Made by a program: the position numbers and the translations under genes. From Phoronis australis (taxonomy: Eukaryota; Phoronida; Phoronidae), in the NCBI GenBank assembly GCA_002633005.1, contig NMRA01000045.1:1173552-1237551 (forward strand): a stretch of DNA of 64,000 bases, written 5' to 3'. Of this stretch, positions 27,501-35,726 are shown in pieces (position 1 is the stretch's first letter; each line of letters begins with the position of its first letter). The notes under the pieces were generated by a model that worked only from the letters and a program-made list of their open reading frames with translations, ran no database searches and was not told where the DNA came from.

Positions 27501-30500
27501 TTAACACCTGATTTTCAGGGGAGAGAACTGGTTCTCAAATACAGTACCCCTGTAAGTGGAACTTAACCAACTGCACTTCAACAAATTTAGGCAGGACATA
27601 TTTTCACTTCACAAATTGTTGAAATTTGATAATCTGAAAGTATCCTAACTTAAAAAAATCTGTTTTGTGACTTACAAGCAACACATAAAAGATGGACAAA
27701 CATTTTTTAAGTCTGGTCTGTGACCTAATGAACATAAGTCTGAAAAGATTTCTACCCCTATCAAAACTCGAATCCAGGATCTTTGCTAACTATGCAGACC
27801 AGACTTAAAGATGTTTGCGATCTACTTATGTTCATTAGGTCACGTGACGTGGTCAACAGATGGCATGCAGACCTGACTTTAAATGTTTGCTACCTATATA
27901 TCCATGCTAATTCAAGACTTGCTCATTCATAAACAATGTCCATCGTTCCAGTACCCAAGTTTAAGATCAAAAAATTTTAATTATGAGACCAAAATTTATT
28001 TTACAAGCGAAATAAATTTTTGTTGATGTTTTCAAATTGTGTTTAATTACCTAATCGTCTTAGCAATATAAGGTGCAAATTCGGACTCTTCATCCCCACT
28101 ATAAATCCCAATTCAGCTTAAACAAGCCTTGCCATTGACATCCTACTTAACTTTTCTTTAACGATTTTAATATCAGCTGAAACTGACATTGAAAAATAGT
28201 AGCAACCCTAAATGACATGGCAAGACAAACCACATAAATGTACCAAAACACAAATAAAACTCTTCGTGTATTTCTTACAATGTACCAAGAAGCAATAAAA
28301 CAGCTATTGTTTTGACGAGCAACCCCAAGACAATACCAACTTAAACATTTAATTTGTAATTAATTTTGTTACGAACATGATAGACTAAAAGGAATTTCTA
28401 ATCACTTCATGCTGTAGAGTAACTACTGAGTTTTACAGAGAAACACTTGATCAACAGGGGCTATTTATAGCAACCAGATAATAGAAGGAAATCAGACAGA
28501 AGATTTTGGAATCTGTCCAAAATAATTCAAACATGTCAGAACATGTTACCTCAATGTCATATTTTTCTTAAAGTTTTGTGGCGCTATGACAGACATAACT
28601 ACAACAAAAAACAATTTAAAACATCGCGATTTGTTCTCTGCCACTGAATTTTAAGTAAAATAATTTACAAAGAAAAATTGGTCATTGTCAACAAAAACCA
28701 AACTGAAGATAGTGAGAGAAAAAAACACAACATAATGTCAATCACAAAAAATCAAATCATGTTTTTAAATCAACATTAATTTAATAAGCGAGCATTTAAT
28801 AACCAAATAGTAGAATACAAATTAAAAAAATATCTAAGCGCAAGGATGCCATGAATCAGAGACAAAAATCTATGTTATCAAATAAATTAACATCAACAAA
28901 CACATACCTGACTGGAGCTAAATCGATTAACTCTAGGATATCTTAACGTGAACGTCATCATATTAAAACCGAAAATGTTATCAAAAAACTTCAAAATCCT
29001 CACAAGCTATGACCAGCTGACTCGGTAGGCACTCAGTGCACAACGGCTCTGTTGAGTCAACTGACTTAGTGATAATAGGCTCTAAACTAGTAGGACATGA
29101 GACTTGCCCAGACTTGCCCAAAAGCACATGGCTGGGTTCAGTAGCACATTGGCTGAACAGCAATACATGAGCACTGTGACCAATGTAACGTTATTGCACC
29201 ACTGTGTGACATCATGCGCAGAAATGGGCACTTTTGGAGGGAAATGAGCGCAAGTGGGAATTCCCGACGTAACTGATTAGCAACATGCAACAGCAAATTT
29301 TGAATTTGTCAAGATTTTTATGTGAACAACAACACATTCGAAACTGGCAATCTAAACAGTTGATTAAACAAGTTATCTTAAGTTATTCTACAAGTCGACA
29401 CAATTCATTAAGCCAATGTAGTGATAACAAACAAAAAACACTTACCAAATCAGTAATAGTGTCCTGATGCCCAAATTGTGCAGGAACAAAGAGTTTGTTG
29501 ATCACCACCTCCGTGTTCTGTTCATCAGAGGCATACTCATATTGCGGATCAATTGCATTGAGTTGGGTGTATCTGCAAATTGGTTCAGAAACATTCCTTG
29601 CAGATTTGCATAGTGATCAGATAATACTAACAAACCTTGAAATTATGCCTTCTGACACAAATGACCAGCGGTGCAAGCACTTCATAATGAAGACAAAATA
29701 GTAATGGTCAAAAGATGAATTAAGGACTTTGTACAGTGTATGATGCACAGTTCAGGTTTAAAGACTATTTAAACTTATTACTGGAGCATGACAATCGACA
29801 AGGCTACTGTACTTACTCTCCATTTTCAGTCACATTTGAAAGGGCGGACCAGATGCTCTGGAACGCTTCCTGTGAATTCAGCCCCTGTGAGCCAGACAAT
29901 AAATCCGTGATGGATTGTTGTGACATCCCAAATCCGTTCTGAAAAGAAAACAACATCTTTAGCAGTTATAGTTCAAAAGCAAGCCAGTCAAGTTTAGTAG
30001 GTCCAGACGTGATCAACAAAAACTGATCTGATATTGATCACTGATGATGTGATACTCATCAGTGGAACATAAGAGATAAAATATCATAATCGCCTCTGAA
30101 CTCAGATGAGGGATAATTCCTGCAAATGCATTTAAACTGATTCATGAAAGCACAGCCCACGCAACCGGCCACCCCGACGTTCAGAGTAACTCTGACGCTC
30201 GAAACAACAATAATAAGAAGCGTGTTCGGAGACGTGAGAGTCACGTGACATTGAGGGGATTTCCCACCTGAAAGAAAACGTTTGCTCGACGTTGAATGAC
30301 GTGGAACCTGGGCGCCTTTGTGAATATTAAACAAACACGCGTGTAATTTTCATTGCAATCAAGAAGTTTGCTGCAGCATAACCAAACGAACGTGACAAGA
30401 ACTGGTCGCTGGGATTTTAACTAATAAAAATAGACTTTCGAAATTTCGGAAGCTCGAGCTGCGGCCATAACTAACAAAAGTTACAAAGTCGACGGAAGCC

Positions 30501-30708
30501 GGTGTGATGAGTGGATGTTTACAGCTCAATTATAAAAATAGAGATCTATTACAATAGAACATAATGCATGTTTCGCCATCTCAACCTGTGAATGCATTCC
30601 AATAAAACGTAGCCCTGAATGATTGAATACCGTCAAATATCTTAAAATATAACCAACCTCCACTGCCTGAATATTTACACATGCAGGAACGGAATGTTGT
30701 GATGACAT
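7439..30708 (-). CDS. p53-family transcription factor, p63/p73 type (whole gene)
   Basis: This is a sequence-specific transcription factor of the p53/p63/p73 family, acting as a nuclear tetramer in DNA-damage response, apoptosis and germline surveillance. Fourteen exons (listed separately), read 30708 down to 7439, join with matching phases to 1,914 nt: 637 residues plus stop, close to human p63-alpha and p73-alpha. Order by residue: transactivation motif FQSIWSAL (about 43-50), DNA-binding domain (about 145-345), nuclear-localisation-like KKPR (about 360), tetramerisation domain [10 protein letters not shown] (376-415), Pro/Gln-rich linker, SAM domain (about 518-580) and a p63-type inhibitory-like segment TFRQT (about 616-620). 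The zinc ligands (C and H of RRCPNH, both C of MCNNSC) and the DNA-contact segments NRR and CACPGRDRK are intact. An alternative terminal exon at 15370-15469 gives a short p53-like form of about 448 residues. The vertebrate trio arose by duplication, so in an invertebrate this may be the only p53-family gene. The first exon is the least certain part. Confidence 0.93.
8244..8343 (-). CDS. p63/p73-like exon: first part of SAM domain
   Basis: 100 bp between acceptor TTTTTCAG and donor GAG|GTATGG. It encodes [14 protein letters not shown] then [15 protein letters not shown]. The pattern WL..VGL..YI..F...G....YQL matches helices 1-3 of p63/p73 SAM domains. Its first G completes the Val codon split by the donor at 11758, and it ends in phase 0 to join DLNK of the last exon. 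Confidence 0.92.
9409..9720 (+). pseudogene. Transposon gene with P2X7 C-tail-like zinc-binding motif, frameshifted
   Basis: An ATG at 9409 opens [18 protein letters not shown] and [12 protein letters not shown], an acidic start like transposon-borne proteins carrying the P2X7 intracellular-tail domain. At about 9580-9600 the homology moves to the other frame, where [17 protein letters not shown] appears: the spaced Cys pattern of that domain. Either a one-base indel or an unseen intron separates the halves. The rest of the domain is missing, apparently removed by the internal deletion near 9700. Confidence 0.6.
9705..10503 (-). pseudogene. THAP-domain (Kolobok-type) transposase, N-terminal remnant
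   Basis: The start at 10503 gives [14 protein letters not shown], with [16 protein letters not shown] and YRVCGKHF: the C2CH zinc ligands, central Trp and Phe-Pro of a THAP DNA-binding domain (residues 1 to about 75), then DTIPSVL as the AVPY-like end. A Pro/Ser/Thr-rich linker runs to a stop near 9925. In the neighbouring frame, 9989 down to about 9705, the text continues [18 protein letters not shown] and RRCQVCG, as expected of the segment after the linker in these transposases, so a frameshift lies near 9950. The catalytic region is absent. Confidence 0.75.
11605..11757. repeat. 41-bp tandem repeat starting at a 5' splice site
   Basis: About 3.6 copies of a 41-bp unit (core CATCAGTCATCATACACT and CATGTACATCAAGTCTCT). 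On the gene strand the first, diverged unit begins with the genuine donor GT|GTAAGTAG of the 11758-12072 exon, where later units read GTGGAAGTGT. The array therefore abuts the exon in the intron and repeats the region around its splice site. Confidence 0.8.
11758..12072 (-). CDS. p63/p73-like exon: Pro/Gln-rich linker before SAM
   Basis: The acceptor is TGTTTCAG and the exon is 315 bp. It encodes [17 protein letters not shown], a Gln/Pro/Ser-rich linker and [22 protein letters not shown] fits a sumoylation-type consensus. The frame would reach TAA at 11754-11756, but a strong donor (GT|GTAAGT) precedes it and joins in phase to the SAM exon at 8343. Reading through would give a third possible C-terminus. 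It is joined upstream to the tetramerisation exon (CA|A). Confidence 0.88.
12488..12526. repeat. (AAT)n microsatellite
   Basis: About 12-13 uninterrupted AAT units in an intron of the p63/p73-like gene. Confidence 0.97.
15370..15469 (-). CDS. p63/p73-like alternative terminal exon: short basic tail
   Basis: The acceptor is ATCGTTTCAG. Its first G completes the Gln codon left open by the tetramerisation exon, then [20 protein letters not shown] and KKKMKEEKD to TAA at 15370-15372. It is phase-compatible with 18088 exactly as the 12072 exon is, so the two are alternatives. The product would be about 448 residues ending in a Lys/Arg-rich tail directly after the tetramerisation domain, like p53 and the p53 isoforms described in molluscs. 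The splice site, phase and basic composition argue that it is real. Transcript evidence is lacking. Confidence 0.8.
18088..18209 (-). CDS. p63/p73-like exon: tetramerisation domain
   Basis: 122 bp, acceptor GTCTGACAG, donor CA|GTGAGT. It encodes [20 protein letters not shown] and then [28 protein letters not shown] is the strand-turn-helix signature of p63/p73, and the second helix typical of p63/p73, which p53 lacks, seems present. It ends in phase 2 and feeds two alternative downstream exons. Confidence 0.96.
18578..18666 (-). CDS. p63/p73-like exon: linker with nuclear-localisation-like motif
   Basis: 89 bp from acceptor TTTTCTTTAG to donor ACG|GTAGGT. It encodes [20 protein letters not shown] and [14 protein letters not shown] followed by acids resembles the nuclear-localisation stretch between DNA-binding and tetramerisation domains. 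Using the next AG (one codon triplet later, GTAACG) would put a stop in frame, which decides the acceptor. Confidence 0.9.
19530..19651 (-). CDS. p63/p73-like exon: end of DNA-binding domain
   Basis: 122 bp, acceptor TTGTCTGCAG, donor G|GTATGT. It encodes [20 protein letters not shown] and RDRKDSERT, then [17 protein letters not shown] is the loop-sheet-helix segment that contacts the DNA major groove. The equivalents of human p53 R273, C275, C277 and R280 are all kept. Confidence 0.97.
20505..20666. repeat. 37-bp minisatellite starting at a 5' splice site
   Basis: Four units of 37 bp (gene strand: GGTGAGGGTATGAG, TGGTTAAATAATGGGCAG) lie directly after the exon ending at 20667. The first unit reads GGTGAGTGGTATGTG and contains the functional donor. 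The later units keep GGTGAGGGT, so each carries a donor-like GT. Confidence 0.9.
20667..20880 (-). CDS. p63/p73-like exon: core DNA-binding domain with zinc site
   Basis: 214 bp, acceptor GCCTTACAG, donor AG|GTGAGT. It encodes [20 protein letters not shown], then [20 protein letters not shown] and [30 protein letters not shown] is the L3 region. Both cysteines are the zinc ligands (human C238 and C242), and NRR holds the minor-groove arginine (human R248). Confidence 0.98.
21558..21744 (-). CDS. p63/p73-like exon: DNA-binding domain, L2 loop
   Basis: 187 bp, acceptor CATGTTACAG, donor G|GTATGA. It encodes [20 protein letters not shown], then [20 protein letters not shown] and [17 protein letters not shown]....H.T..VRRCP.H is diagnostic of the family. 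R, C and H of RRCPNH correspond to human R175, C176 and H179, the last two being zinc ligands. Confidence 0.98.
21805..22312. mobile_element. hAT-like non-autonomous element with 6-bp target duplication
   Basis: Perfect 13-bp terminal repeats, CAGGGCTTGGAAT at the left and its complement ending at 22312, are flanked by CCAGCT on both sides (21799-21804 and 22313-22318). The interior repeats GCGGAAA several times on both arms and contains poly(A) at 21926-21942. No transposase is visible. CAGGG ends are hAT-like, and a 6-bp duplication is known for some hAT lineages. It lies just upstream of the 21558-21744 exon, in a p63/p73-like intron. Confidence 0.82.
23071..23149 (-). CDS. p63/p73-like exon: start of DNA-binding domain
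   Basis: 79 bp, acceptor CTTTTTAG, donor ACG|GTAAGT. It encodes [20 protein letters not shown] and then KSTTWT. This matches the p63/p73 opening (DYPGPHSF....STAKSATWTYS); the Lys before STTWT corresponds to the human K120 contact. Confidence 0.97.
24143..24201 (-). CDS. p63/p73-like exon: proline-rich linker
   Basis: 59 bp, acceptor TTTTCTCCAG, donor AA|GTATGT. It encodes [19 protein letters not shown] and the first two bases of Asn, joining TNYPGPY. VP.LPSNT.YPGPY is the usual junction into the p63/p73 core. Confidence 0.93.
24563..24637 (-). CDS. p63/p73-like exon: linker between activation and DNA-binding domains
   Basis: 75 bp, phase 0 at both ends, acceptor TGTATTTGCAG, donor AAT|GTAAGC. 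It encodes [20 protein letters not shown] and PIYQN. No motif is recognised. The splice sites and continuous phase on both sides support it. Confidence 0.85.
29446..29572 (-). CDS. p63/p73-like exon: N-terminal activation region, second part
   Basis: 127 bp, acceptor CAATTTGCAG, donor TTG|GTAAGT. It encodes [20 protein letters not shown], then [15 protein letters not shown] and QDTITDL. It is acidic and carries no catalytic motif. It joins the FQSIWSAL exon through a split Glu codon. Confidence 0.88.
29817..29938 (-). CDS. p63/p73-like exon: transactivation motif
   Basis: 122 bp, acceptor TTTTCTTTTCAG, donor GA|GTAAGT. It encodes [14 protein letters not shown] and then [18 protein letters not shown]-x3-W-x2-L in FQSIWSAL matches the family transactivation motif (FSDLWKLL in p53, FEHLWSSL in p73), which is also the MDM2-binding site. 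An internal ATG gives MSQQSITD, so translation could start here if the upstream exon is noncoding. Confidence 0.93.
30658..30708 (-). CDS. p63/p73-like first coding exon (tentative)
   Basis: An ATG at 30708 opens [17 protein letters not shown] and reaches a possible donor GAG|GTTGGT that joins the next exon in phase 0. The donor is weak, and no family motif lies in these 17 residues. If it is wrong, translation may begin at the internal Met of the 29817-29938 exon, giving about 616 residues. Confidence 0.4.
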
Positions 30709-31090
30709 CACAAAATATTTTCTTGTGCCGACGGTTTTCTAGGTTTTACGCTTGATAAACAATCTTTACGCACGAATCCAAAAACACATTAAATTATAAC
30801 GTATATATATATTAGTAAACGAGTCGTTGAGTTTCGTAACGAAATTACTCAAGTATTTTTACTAGAACTATTTCTCTCTCCGTAAGCACAAGGTTAGCAG
30901 TTTGACTCAAGACTTCCGGTTTAACGAGATTTTTGCAATTAATACTTTAAGGGCATCAGAACATTTACGTTTTTATTCCGATTGATAATTAAAAATCCCT
31001 AAGCTTACATGCCTTATTGCTGACAACAATTTTTTTAATCGAAAATTGTAAAATGACTTCGAATTACGCATGTTCGGGCTTGCCGGGGAC

Positions 31091-31291
31091 TGACGTCACA
31101 CAATTTCCCGCCCATAGATACCCTCCGACACAGCGCCACCTATACTGAAAAGCATTGTGAAAGGATGTAGCGATGTCTACGGTGTAGCCCATAGTCATCA
31201 TTGATGTCTGTGTTCTCGCCACTTCCCCCACTGCCGAGGTGAAAACAAACCGATGTGAAAGTTGTACTTAGCACATGTTCTGAACATATTA
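31091..31291 (-). promoter_or_regulatory. Promoter-like cluster upstream of the p63/p73-like gene
   Basis: TGACGTCA at 31091-31098 is a perfect cAMP-response element. TTTCCCGC at 31104-31111 fits the E2F consensus. GCACATGTTC at 31271-31280, a 1-base spacer and GAACATATTA at 31282-31291 form an imperfect p53-family response element with about 3 mismatches in 20. Vertebrate p73 is E2F-driven and its internal promoter is p53-responsive, so this set is plausible. No transcription start is visible. Confidence 0.4.
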
Positions 31292-31481
31292 ATCGTTTTA
31301 ACTAACGTTCGCTGGTTGATTAGGCCTTATACATGTACTTTCACTAGTGAAACATGTAATGTTCCGGGGCACTGATAAAAATATAGCGGCGGCCGGATGG
31401 TCATTGATTGGTCCCGGCCCGGGGCGCCATCATCAGTGGCCGCTCTAGTTGACTGATGCTCAGACTGATCCACAAGCCTCG

Positions 31482-31654
31482 CAAGGGGCGGATCCAGGCC
31501 TTTGAGTTGGGGGGCCAGGGCAGGCGGCAGTAGGCCTATCAACCAGAGGATTTTGCAGACATTTGCACCCGGCCCCCGAACTGACAAATTGAATCTTGGA
31601 GAATTTTAGAGGGGGCCATGGCCCCCTTTGTCCCCCTCTAAATCCGTCTCTCAG
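31482..31654. mobile_element. MITE, GGCGGATCC family, copy 1
   Basis: It begins CAAGGGGCGGATCCAGG, has the internal palindrome GGGGGCCATGGCCCCCT and ends near CTAAATCCGTCTC. It shares ends and layout with the copies at 35431, 42645 and 52620. No clear target duplication is seen here. Confidence 0.7.
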
Positions 31655-32602
31655 TGATGATGACTTTGAAAGTAACACAGTCTCAGAAATGTTTGCAACC
31701 TGGGTGCTGGAAGAACTCTGACAATGCCGACTAGGCGTGAATGAAAGTGGTCGCGCGTATAATTAATGACGACCGAGATTTCCCTCGTTTTTTTTTACGA
31801 CCGAAATCCTTCGCCCGTATTGCCACTCGTAAATATGACCGAGATTTCGACCATTGAACCGGGTAGTCGGCGTGCACAAATAAATCAAGACATTTGTAGA
31901 AATTAAGACCTTTGTACGTTCCACGTACGTGTTATTAAAATGAAAAAACAGTTCAAAATTTGAATGTGTCATTGACACTTAATTGGCCTCTCAGGGACGT
32001 CAATGGTCTAATTTTACTGAATTCCCAATTCCTGAGCACTAAGAACGGGGTGTTGCAATGAGTGCGGGGGTCAACCGAAGTAATCTATATTGTTGCATGG
32101 GACTGCTTTCAAGTCCTCGGTGTAGTTCCCTGCTCCGAAAATTTACCCGTTGCTCTCACAGTCTTACACCATAATACAACTCTACATTAGAAGATTATTT
32201 GATAACATATAATACAAATAAGTGAAAAAACATGCACACACCAATAAACGACCATGCATTCTACAATTAAGGAGGTGACACCAAGCCGTCCATTGCAAAA
32301 TCATGACATAAAAATGAAAACAAAGTATGGCGGGATGCCACTTCATAGATAAGAACTTAAAATTTATGAGTAAATTGTAAGACAAGACGAGTATGAAACT
32401 AGGATCACGATAATAACAGAGTAATAAAAACAGAACGATGTCCACACTAACGTTCTGAAGTACATTGTCTTGAATGTCTCGTAAAGAAAACAGAGTGAAC
32501 TTTACAATAGAAAAAGTCGAAGTAATCTCACTGAGCAGGTGAAAGAAAACGCAACACTAGGTCTATATCCCGTAGAATTTGATATCCAAAGCCGCAGTAA
32601 AC

Positions 32603-32631
32603 CAATGAGCTATACCAGGTATAGCTCATTG
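32603..32631. repeat. Near-perfect 29-bp palindrome
   Basis: CAATGAGCTATACC and GGTATAGCTCATTG are exact inverted copies separated by a single A. Short direct repeats of GTAAACCA flank it on both sides. Confidence 0.9.
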
Positions 32632-33609
32632 AGTAAACCAACACTTAAACAGCTGAGTACTGAGTGTCTACGCACTGAGCCTGTGAAGTGTTTCCAAATT
32701 TAAATTAATAACAATTAATGGCATAAGTCAATGGCTCTTTGAGAGATAATAATTTTCAATCTTTTTACTCTAAATTACACACTGTATGTAAAAAAATGTC
32801 TGTCTGTCTGTCACGTCAAGTAGTGAATCAAGATTACCTGGACATGTTTCACGCAAGTGAACGGCAAAAGTGTACATGTATCAAATTAGGGCCCCTCAGT
32901 TCAACCTGTACAACGCTACTGCTGGCTCAGCTTGTCTACCCAACCCCCGGCCGGCTTGCCAAAAGTGAAGTTTTTTGGGTTGCTAGCTGTGGTTGGTTGG
33001 TTTCCCCTGCAGCGGGGCGGTATAGTACAGCATTGTCTTATTTTATATCAATGTATACTTTGGTGCATGGCCACCGCGGTGTCGACTCAATGTATATTTA
33101 TCAATTATATTGAAAGAGGAAAATTCGGTTGATCAAGATCAGAGGAAATATGTATGCATTTATTATACAAATAAATTACGATAATGAATTCAGTAGACCG
33201 GTACATGGTGTACCAACGGGCCGGGGCCGGTCAGGGTACCGGGCTGGTGCTGACCTGGTACCATAATGTTTGTTGGGAACTATAGGTCTTAAGACTATCG
33301 ATGATAATTTAAAGAAAACTCGCAACACAGCAACTAGAGAAGATGGGCTGGAGTGGGTTTCAGTTCACAGACAGTCCGCCACGTGCGCAGCATTTCATAG
33401 ATCATGAGAATTAATGCGCGTTAAGACGAACACATGAAGCGTGACGTAACTGAACACCCTCACTAGTCACGATAGAATGTGGCGTGAAACATTAACTTGA
33501 TAAATCACATAGAGAGAGCGCGCCCGTCAAACCCGGCGACTTTTCACGTTAACACCGTACTCAGACAAAAAAACAAACAAAAATGACCTCACTTTATCCC
33601 ATCCGAAAG

Positions 33610-33807
33610 TCACGATGCGCTCCCCCATTGGTTTTGCCAATCGGGATAAATAACCCACTGAAAAATTGATGTTTCGCTGAATTTTGATGTAAGATGATGA
33701 ATATTGGACAGCTTCACTAATATCACTTGCACATCCCACGTTACGGGTGGAGAGTGGGTGGAGTCAGTAAGAAGGTCCTCAGAAACTTTTATAGGAGTAC
33801 CCGCCAT
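33610..33807 (-). CDS. Unassigned open frame, possible upstream first exon
   Basis: An ATG at 33807 opens MAGTPIKVSEDLLTDSTHSP and PVTWDVQ, then an optional donor (CAA|GTGATA) in phase 0; otherwise the frame runs 65 codons. The first 27 residues look more protein-like than the rest. It could be a distal first exon of the p63/p73-like gene, which is phase-compatible, or a chance frame. No homology is recognised. Confidence 0.2.
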   Translation of the reverse strand: MAGTPIKVSEDLLTDSTHSPPVTWDVQVILVKLSNIHHLTSKFSETSIFQWVIYPDWQNQWGSAS

Positions 33808-35102
33808 TCAAAGCACGAGTCTAATAAAGTTAATCTGAACCTTAGGCCCTGTGATTTTTAATATCGGAAATAGACAAAACTTCAGCCGATGTTTCCGACA
33901 CAAACTTCCACCTACTTTATTCCAAGGAGTAAGCGTTACTTCTCCTCAACAACGTTTGCGTTTCTACACGTACACGTGCTTACTCTCTGGCCTGCACACG
34001 GTATAAAAATAGCTTTCTTTTTCATTAATGCTTTATCAGAGTGACAAATCCATTTGCAAGTTTCTTAAAATTGTTTTATTGTTCATGTGGCAAATATTAC
34101 AGTATGTATTAAAAGACATGATGTAAATAAACATTGCCAGTAAAACCAAAATCAATTGACCCTGTAGCTCATTCTTCAAATTGTTAGGGGGGGGGGGATA
34201 TACTTCATAGCAGGCAATTGGCAAACAACACTTAGATGGTCTTAACCTATCAATTCTGAAAACATCATTTCCTGAACAATTTTTGTTCACTTAAGCTATG
34301 GTAGGTAGGTGTATTTTCTAGAACCACGACAGCTCACTGCACAAAATAGATTAACCTTTGCCAAAAACAATAACAGAATGTTTTAGGAATTATTACAGAA
34401 TACACAGGCAGTCCAATACTTTGTACAGCTTAGCAAGTCCATTATCAAACAGGATAATAGAAATAACAAAATATAAACATCCCTAAATATCATCCCGGAA
34501 TAAGTCTTAATCTAATTTCTAAAAATAAAGTTGGATATGGAAGACTAAGACTCATAAAATTGCACAATGGAAATACATTGCATTTGTGTTTGCCATTTAA
34601 AATCCAACTTTGTTCTATAATGTAAAATCAATTAACATCAAAATATCTTTAATAAAAATACTATCACATCATCAGATAACACCCTTGTCTCACTGAGGTA
34701 GTTCTGAGTATGTTTCTGAAACTTTGACAGAAGAGTCTGCAAACATACACTTCATAAGACTACGCAACAATGACAGACCGAGTCCATGACCACATTTTCC
34801 CGTTCAGTGACTTTACCAGACGTAGAGGGTTGTGAGCATGTGATAACATCTAGCTTCTTTATTAACTGCCAAGCACAGCCTTTTGTCTAGTATAACAACA
34901 TGCAGGCCTATTACAGACCATGTGTGAACAGTCAAAGCCAAAGCGAATTGGTACTTCGGAAACAGTAGATTGTCGTAACTTCAGTTGTAGTTGGGCGATT
35001 TTGGCGATTCAAAAACTAAACATGATCACCATTTTATGAGGACTTCAAAAATGCTATTGCTTTATGTTCAAATATGTTACAACTTAACTTTTATTTTTAA
35101 CA

Positions 35103-35387
35103 GCACAGCCCAGTCAGGCTAGATATGATCTTATTGGAGAAATTATCGAACAAAAGAGAACTGGCCCTCCAACCATAAATGCCAGTATGGAGATAATTAG
35201 TCCCGTAAGATATTGGCTACAGGGGTCATCTTCCCAACTTGTTATTGGGCTACAGAATCGAACAAGTTGGGAGCAACGGGAAAACGCCGTAATGAGCAAT
35301 CAAAATATTTTTGGCCAACCGGCTGACCCATTCTGCGGGTCACCTGGTAATTTCATCAAATTTAGAAGTAGTGTGGATCTTCTGTGA
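35103..35387 (+). CDS. Unassigned exon-like open frame
   Basis: After a good acceptor (ATTTTTAACAG) a frame runs AQPSQARYDLIGEIIEQKRT and on to a stop at 35385-35387. It is 94 codons, which is long for this AT-rich DNA. It contains a 12-bp inverted repeat (TCCCAACTTGTT at 35232 and its complement at 35261), so it may instead be part of a repeat. I do not recognise the product and find no partner exon. Confidence 0.2.
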   Translation, partial: AQPSQARYDLIGEIIEQKRTGPPTINASMEIISPVRYWLQGSSSQLVIGLQNRTSWEQRENAVMSNQNIFGQPADPFCGSPGNFIKFRSSVDLL

Positions 35388-35430
35388 CAATGAGTTTGGC
35401 GTGACTAGGCTTAAAATAACTGAGAAGTAT

Positions 35431-35726
35431 CAGGGGCGGATCCAGGATTTTGAGATGGAAGGAGGCAGGGCACAGGAATAAGCAGCATTTCGGCAGATGT
35501 GTGCGCCCAGCCTAGAATCTGGGGATGCAGGGGTCTCGAATTCTTGGGTTTGCGGACCTGGTGACTAAAAAAAGGTAAACAGAGTTTATTCAGGACTTAT
35601 GCGTTGCATTGTTTATTCACCCCCCAAGCTCCCCTGGTTGCGCGCATGTGCTAGTCAGCAATTCGCACCCGAACTCACAAATGGGATCTGGTAGAATTTT
35701 AGGGGGGGNCCCTAAATCCGTCACTG
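35431..35726. mobile_element. MITE, GGCGGATCC family, copy 2
   Basis: It starts CAGGGGCGGATCCAGG and ends CTAAATCCGTCACTG. Flanks AGTAT (35426-35430 and 35727-35731) form an exact 5-bp target duplication. One N lies inside at 35709. Confidence 0.8.

Larger units (their letters stand above)
31655..34900. other. Intergenic DNA, no firm gene
   Basis: It contains a 29-bp near-perfect palindrome (32603-32631), a (TGTC)n run near 32797, a GC-richer patch around 32930-33080, a poly(G) run near 34190 and several short hydrophobic frames that look accidental. The frame at 33610-33807 (-) is listed separately. Confidence 0.4.

Noticed and set aside
34690-34741. Possible extra SLC66A1 end exon on the minus strand (ends SETYSELPQ)
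   Set aside because: It has an acceptor and a YxxL-type motif, but its phase does not match the weak donor near the 37764 stop, and the gene already has the expected length without it.
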